Under the pieces are notes generated by a model, which made no database searches, was not told the DNA's origin, and was given only the letters and a program-made list of their open reading frames with translations. Source: Bacteroidota bacterium (GTDB lineage: Bacteria; Bacteroidota; Bacteroidia; SpSt-205; S141-50). Taken from it: a stretch of 7,245 nucleotides of DNA. Each line of letters opens with the position of its first letter. Position 1 is the first letter of the stretch. Below, one piece after another: positions 5,676-7,245 of this stretch. A program made the translations under genes and the position numbers. The stretch spans positions 1-7,245 of the forward strand of contig WFXK01000141.1 of assembly GCA_015490695.1 (NCBI GenBank), read 5' to 3'.

Positions 5676-7109
5676 ATGGCGTCTCTGTCTGAAAAAACAG
5701 TACTTATTAAAGAGACCATTTTTGAAGGTAAGCGATTTGTGCTGCAAAAAGTAGAAATAGATGGAAAAATCTATCTCTTAAAAACTGCGAAACCATGGCA
5801 ACAAGTAGAACACTTGCTACGTAACGAATATCAAATTGGTAAACGCTTAGAACACATTCCTGATGTGCGCAAAGTACATGCCTTATTCCATTATCAAGGA
5901 AAATTAGCCCTTTTGTTGGAATATGTTCCATGGAAACCCTTGCAATCTTATATAGAAAAGCCGTGGGATATAGAACCCTTTTTAACCTTTGCCATCCAAA
6001 TCGCTAAGGTTCTTCATCAAGTTCATGAAGCACAAGTTTGTCATAAAGACATCAATCCTACTAACATTTTATACAACCCTGAGCAGCAACGATTAAAGTT
6101 AATAGACTTTTCTATCAGTACTTATTTAGGTGAAGGGCTACATTTACACGGAGTACAAGATAGAATAGAAGGTACTTATGCTTACATGGCCCCAGAACAA
6201 ACAGGAAGACTCTATCGCATGGTAGATTACCGAGCCGACCTTTATTCCTTAGGAGTCGTTTTTTATCAATTACTGACAGGTTCTTTACCTTTTGAAGTAG
6301 ATAACCCTGAATTGATTATTTATGCCCATTTATCCCAGATTCCCCTTTCTCCTAAGGAGAAAAACGAAGAAGTACCGGAAGTACTCTCTGAAATAGTAAT
6401 GAAATTATTAGCTAAAGCACCAGAGGACCGCTATCAAACCGCGTTAGGACTTTTAAACGATTTAAAAAAGTGCTTACAACAATGGAAGAAATCCCGAAGT
6501 ATTGAGCCCTTCCCCTTAGGCGCTTTAGATAAAAGAGGGCAATTAGATGTTCCTTCTATTACTCAATATTATCCAGAGTTCCAAGAGCGGCTAACGACAT
6601 GGCTAACGCGCGATAAGGCTTCTACTTCCGTGTTTTATTTGCATCTTCCTGAAGGCATTCCTGCTCAACCTTTTATAGACCAAGTTTACACTGCAGCCAT
6701 TGGGCATAAAATCACGCCTTTTGTTATTCGCTGCGACACCCACCAACGCCCCTTAGCCCCCTTTAATTTAGCTTTTGAACGATTCCTCCAACAACTGCTT
6801 TCAGGAGCAGAAGAAACCCTCCAACGCTGGAAAGAAAAATTCTTAGAACACCTGCAAGGCTTTATACCTTATCTGCAACATAGTGTCCCTTCCTTAGCCA
6901 AAGTCATTACAGAACCTATAGAAACCCCTACGAAACAAGAAACAGAAACAGAAGCAATTCAAGATGCTTACTATAACCTTATTCGCTTCTTCCAAGAGGA
7001 ACAAGGAGAACTATTATTCATCCTTTATCCTGCAGAACAATTAGAACCTTATTCTATAAAGTTTTTGCTTCGTTTACTGCAAGATGAACGTTTGAAAAAA
7101 GTATTGTAA
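5676..7109 (+). CDS. Ser/Thr protein kinase fused to a degenerate, truncated STAND/AAA ATPase region
   Basis: The 477-residue product aligns by eye with the N-terminal part of the large kinase-ATPase-sensor kinase ('trifunctional') proteins, which commonly exceed 1,500 residues. The kinase domain (about 8-268) has the beta3 Lys (LLK, K36), a candidate alpha-C Glu (E51), the catalytic loop CHKDINPTN (D125, N130), D144 of the magnesium motif (written DFS, not DFG), EGTYAYMAPEQTGR (165-178), DLYSLGV (188-194) and DRYQT (251-255). A glycine-rich loop is not evident. The family linker IEPFPLG (276-282) follows, then an ATPase-like segment. There the expected Walker A (GxxGxGKS) reads LPEGIPAQPF (324-333), and the Walker B region reads LLFILYPAEQLEP (447-458) with no acidic pair. 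The protein ends at LKKVL, where the family normally continues into the rest of the ATPase. It is probably an active kinase with a dead or scaffold ATPase remnant. It has its own promoter. The ATG at 5676 fits the promoter position. Confidence 0.85.
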   Translation: MASLSEKTVLIKETIFEGKRFVLQKVEIDGKIYLLKTAKPWQQVEHLLRNEYQIGKRLEHIPDVRKVHALFHYQGKLALLLEYVPWKPLQSYIEKPWDIEPFLTFAIQIAKVLHQVHEAQVCHKDINPTNILYNPEQQRLKLIDFSISTYLGEGLHLHGVQDRIEGTYAYMAPEQTGRLYRMVDYRADLYSLGVVFYQLLTGSLPFEVDNPELIIYAHLSQIPLSPKEKNEEVPEVLSEIVMKLLAKAPEDRYQTALGLLNDLKKCLQQWKKSRSIEPFPLGALDKRGQLDVPSITQYYPEFQERLTTWLTRDKASTSVFYLHLPEGIPAQPFIDQVYTAAIGHKITPFVIRCDTHQRPLAPFNLAFERFLQQLLSGAEETLQRWKEKFLEHLQGFIPYLQHSVPSLAKVITEPIETPTKQETETEAIQDAYYNLIRFFQEEQGELLFILYPAEQLEPYSIKFLLRLLQDERLKKVL

Positions 7110-7245
7110 AATGCGTTCATAGTAACGTTGTTTCTCTTCTTTCGTCAGTAATTTCAGTAATACTCTTCTTAATGCGCTGTGAGTAAGTTGGAATACAATC
7201 TCTTCTGGTTCCTCACTTGTCAGCAATGATAGGTCTGAAAGATTG
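7074..7245 (-). CDS. C-terminal end of a convergent gene, possibly the winged-helix part of a STAND/AAA ATPase (partial)
   Basis: One minus-strand frame is open from the right edge to a TAA at 7074-7076, giving 56 residues, while both other minus frames and all plus frames after 7109 meet stops. Codon choice looks like the neighbouring genes. The segment EEIVFQLTHSALRRVLLKLL followed by TKEEKQRYYERI resembles the F-x-H-x-x-[IL]-R-x-[VA] ... EE[KR]Q ... [HY]xxI pattern seen late in STAND ATPases and in the ATPase part of kinase-ATPase-sensor proteins. The last 12 or so residues are read from DNA that is antisense to the kinase gene end (36-bp overlap), so they are probably not ancestral coding. 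It could be an ordinary convergent paralogue or the inverted part of the kinase's own gene. The start lies outside the window. Confidence 0.5.
   Translation of the reverse strand, partial: NLSDLSLLTSEEPEEIVFQLTHSALRRVLLKLLTKEEKQRYYERILQYFFQTFILQ

Noticed and set aside
5707..5931. Minus-strand open frame of 74 codons inside the kinase gene
   Set aside because: Antisense to the kinase N-lobe; no plausible start signal or family resemblance.
7110..7186. Simple frameshift or read-through continuing the kinase gene on the plus strand
   Set aside because: All three plus frames hit stops soon after 7109 (7120-7122, 7149-7151 and 7184-7186), and none gives ATPase-like residues; the sense-like coding is on the minus strand.

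Overview
The window comes from a Bacteroidota (Bacteroidetes) chromosome. Three signs support this. It encodes a DUF5103 / type IX secretion 'plug' protein, a family known from this phylum. It has a promoter of the phylum's form (TTG, 19-nt spacer, TAnnTTTG). Its genes start without clear Shine-Dalgarno sequences. The DNA is AT-rich by eye. No rRNA, tRNA, CRISPR array or insertion sequence was seen.

Bases 1-5483 hold six tightly packed plus-strand genes that look like one transcription unit: recG (5' end outside the window), rsmA/ksgA, a small lipoprotein, the T9SS plug-family protein, a four-helix membrane protein and engB/yihA. Gaps run from 11 nt down to overlaps (TAATG, GTGA and an 8-nt overlap). 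The unit joins DNA repair (RecG), ribosome assembly (RsmA and EngB) and cell-envelope functions. A 192-nt spacer (5484-5675) follows. It carries a probable hairpin terminator, a perfect 10-bp inverted repeat and a near-consensus promoter for the next gene.

Bases 5676-7109 encode a Ser/Thr kinase whose sequence follows the N-terminal part of the large kinase / AAA-STAND ATPase / sensor-kinase ('trifunctional') proteins. The catalytic kinase residues are present, but the ATPase segment has lost Walker A and Walker B, and the protein stops about midway through that ATPase. On the opposite strand, an open frame enters from the right edge and ends at 7074, overlapping the kinase gene by 36 bp. Its translation resembles the late, winged-helix part of a STAND ATPase. 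An N-terminal half on one strand meeting a C-terminal-type segment on the other is what an inversion inside a single large gene would produce. Two ordinary convergent genes remain possible. This junction is the most interesting point in the window.
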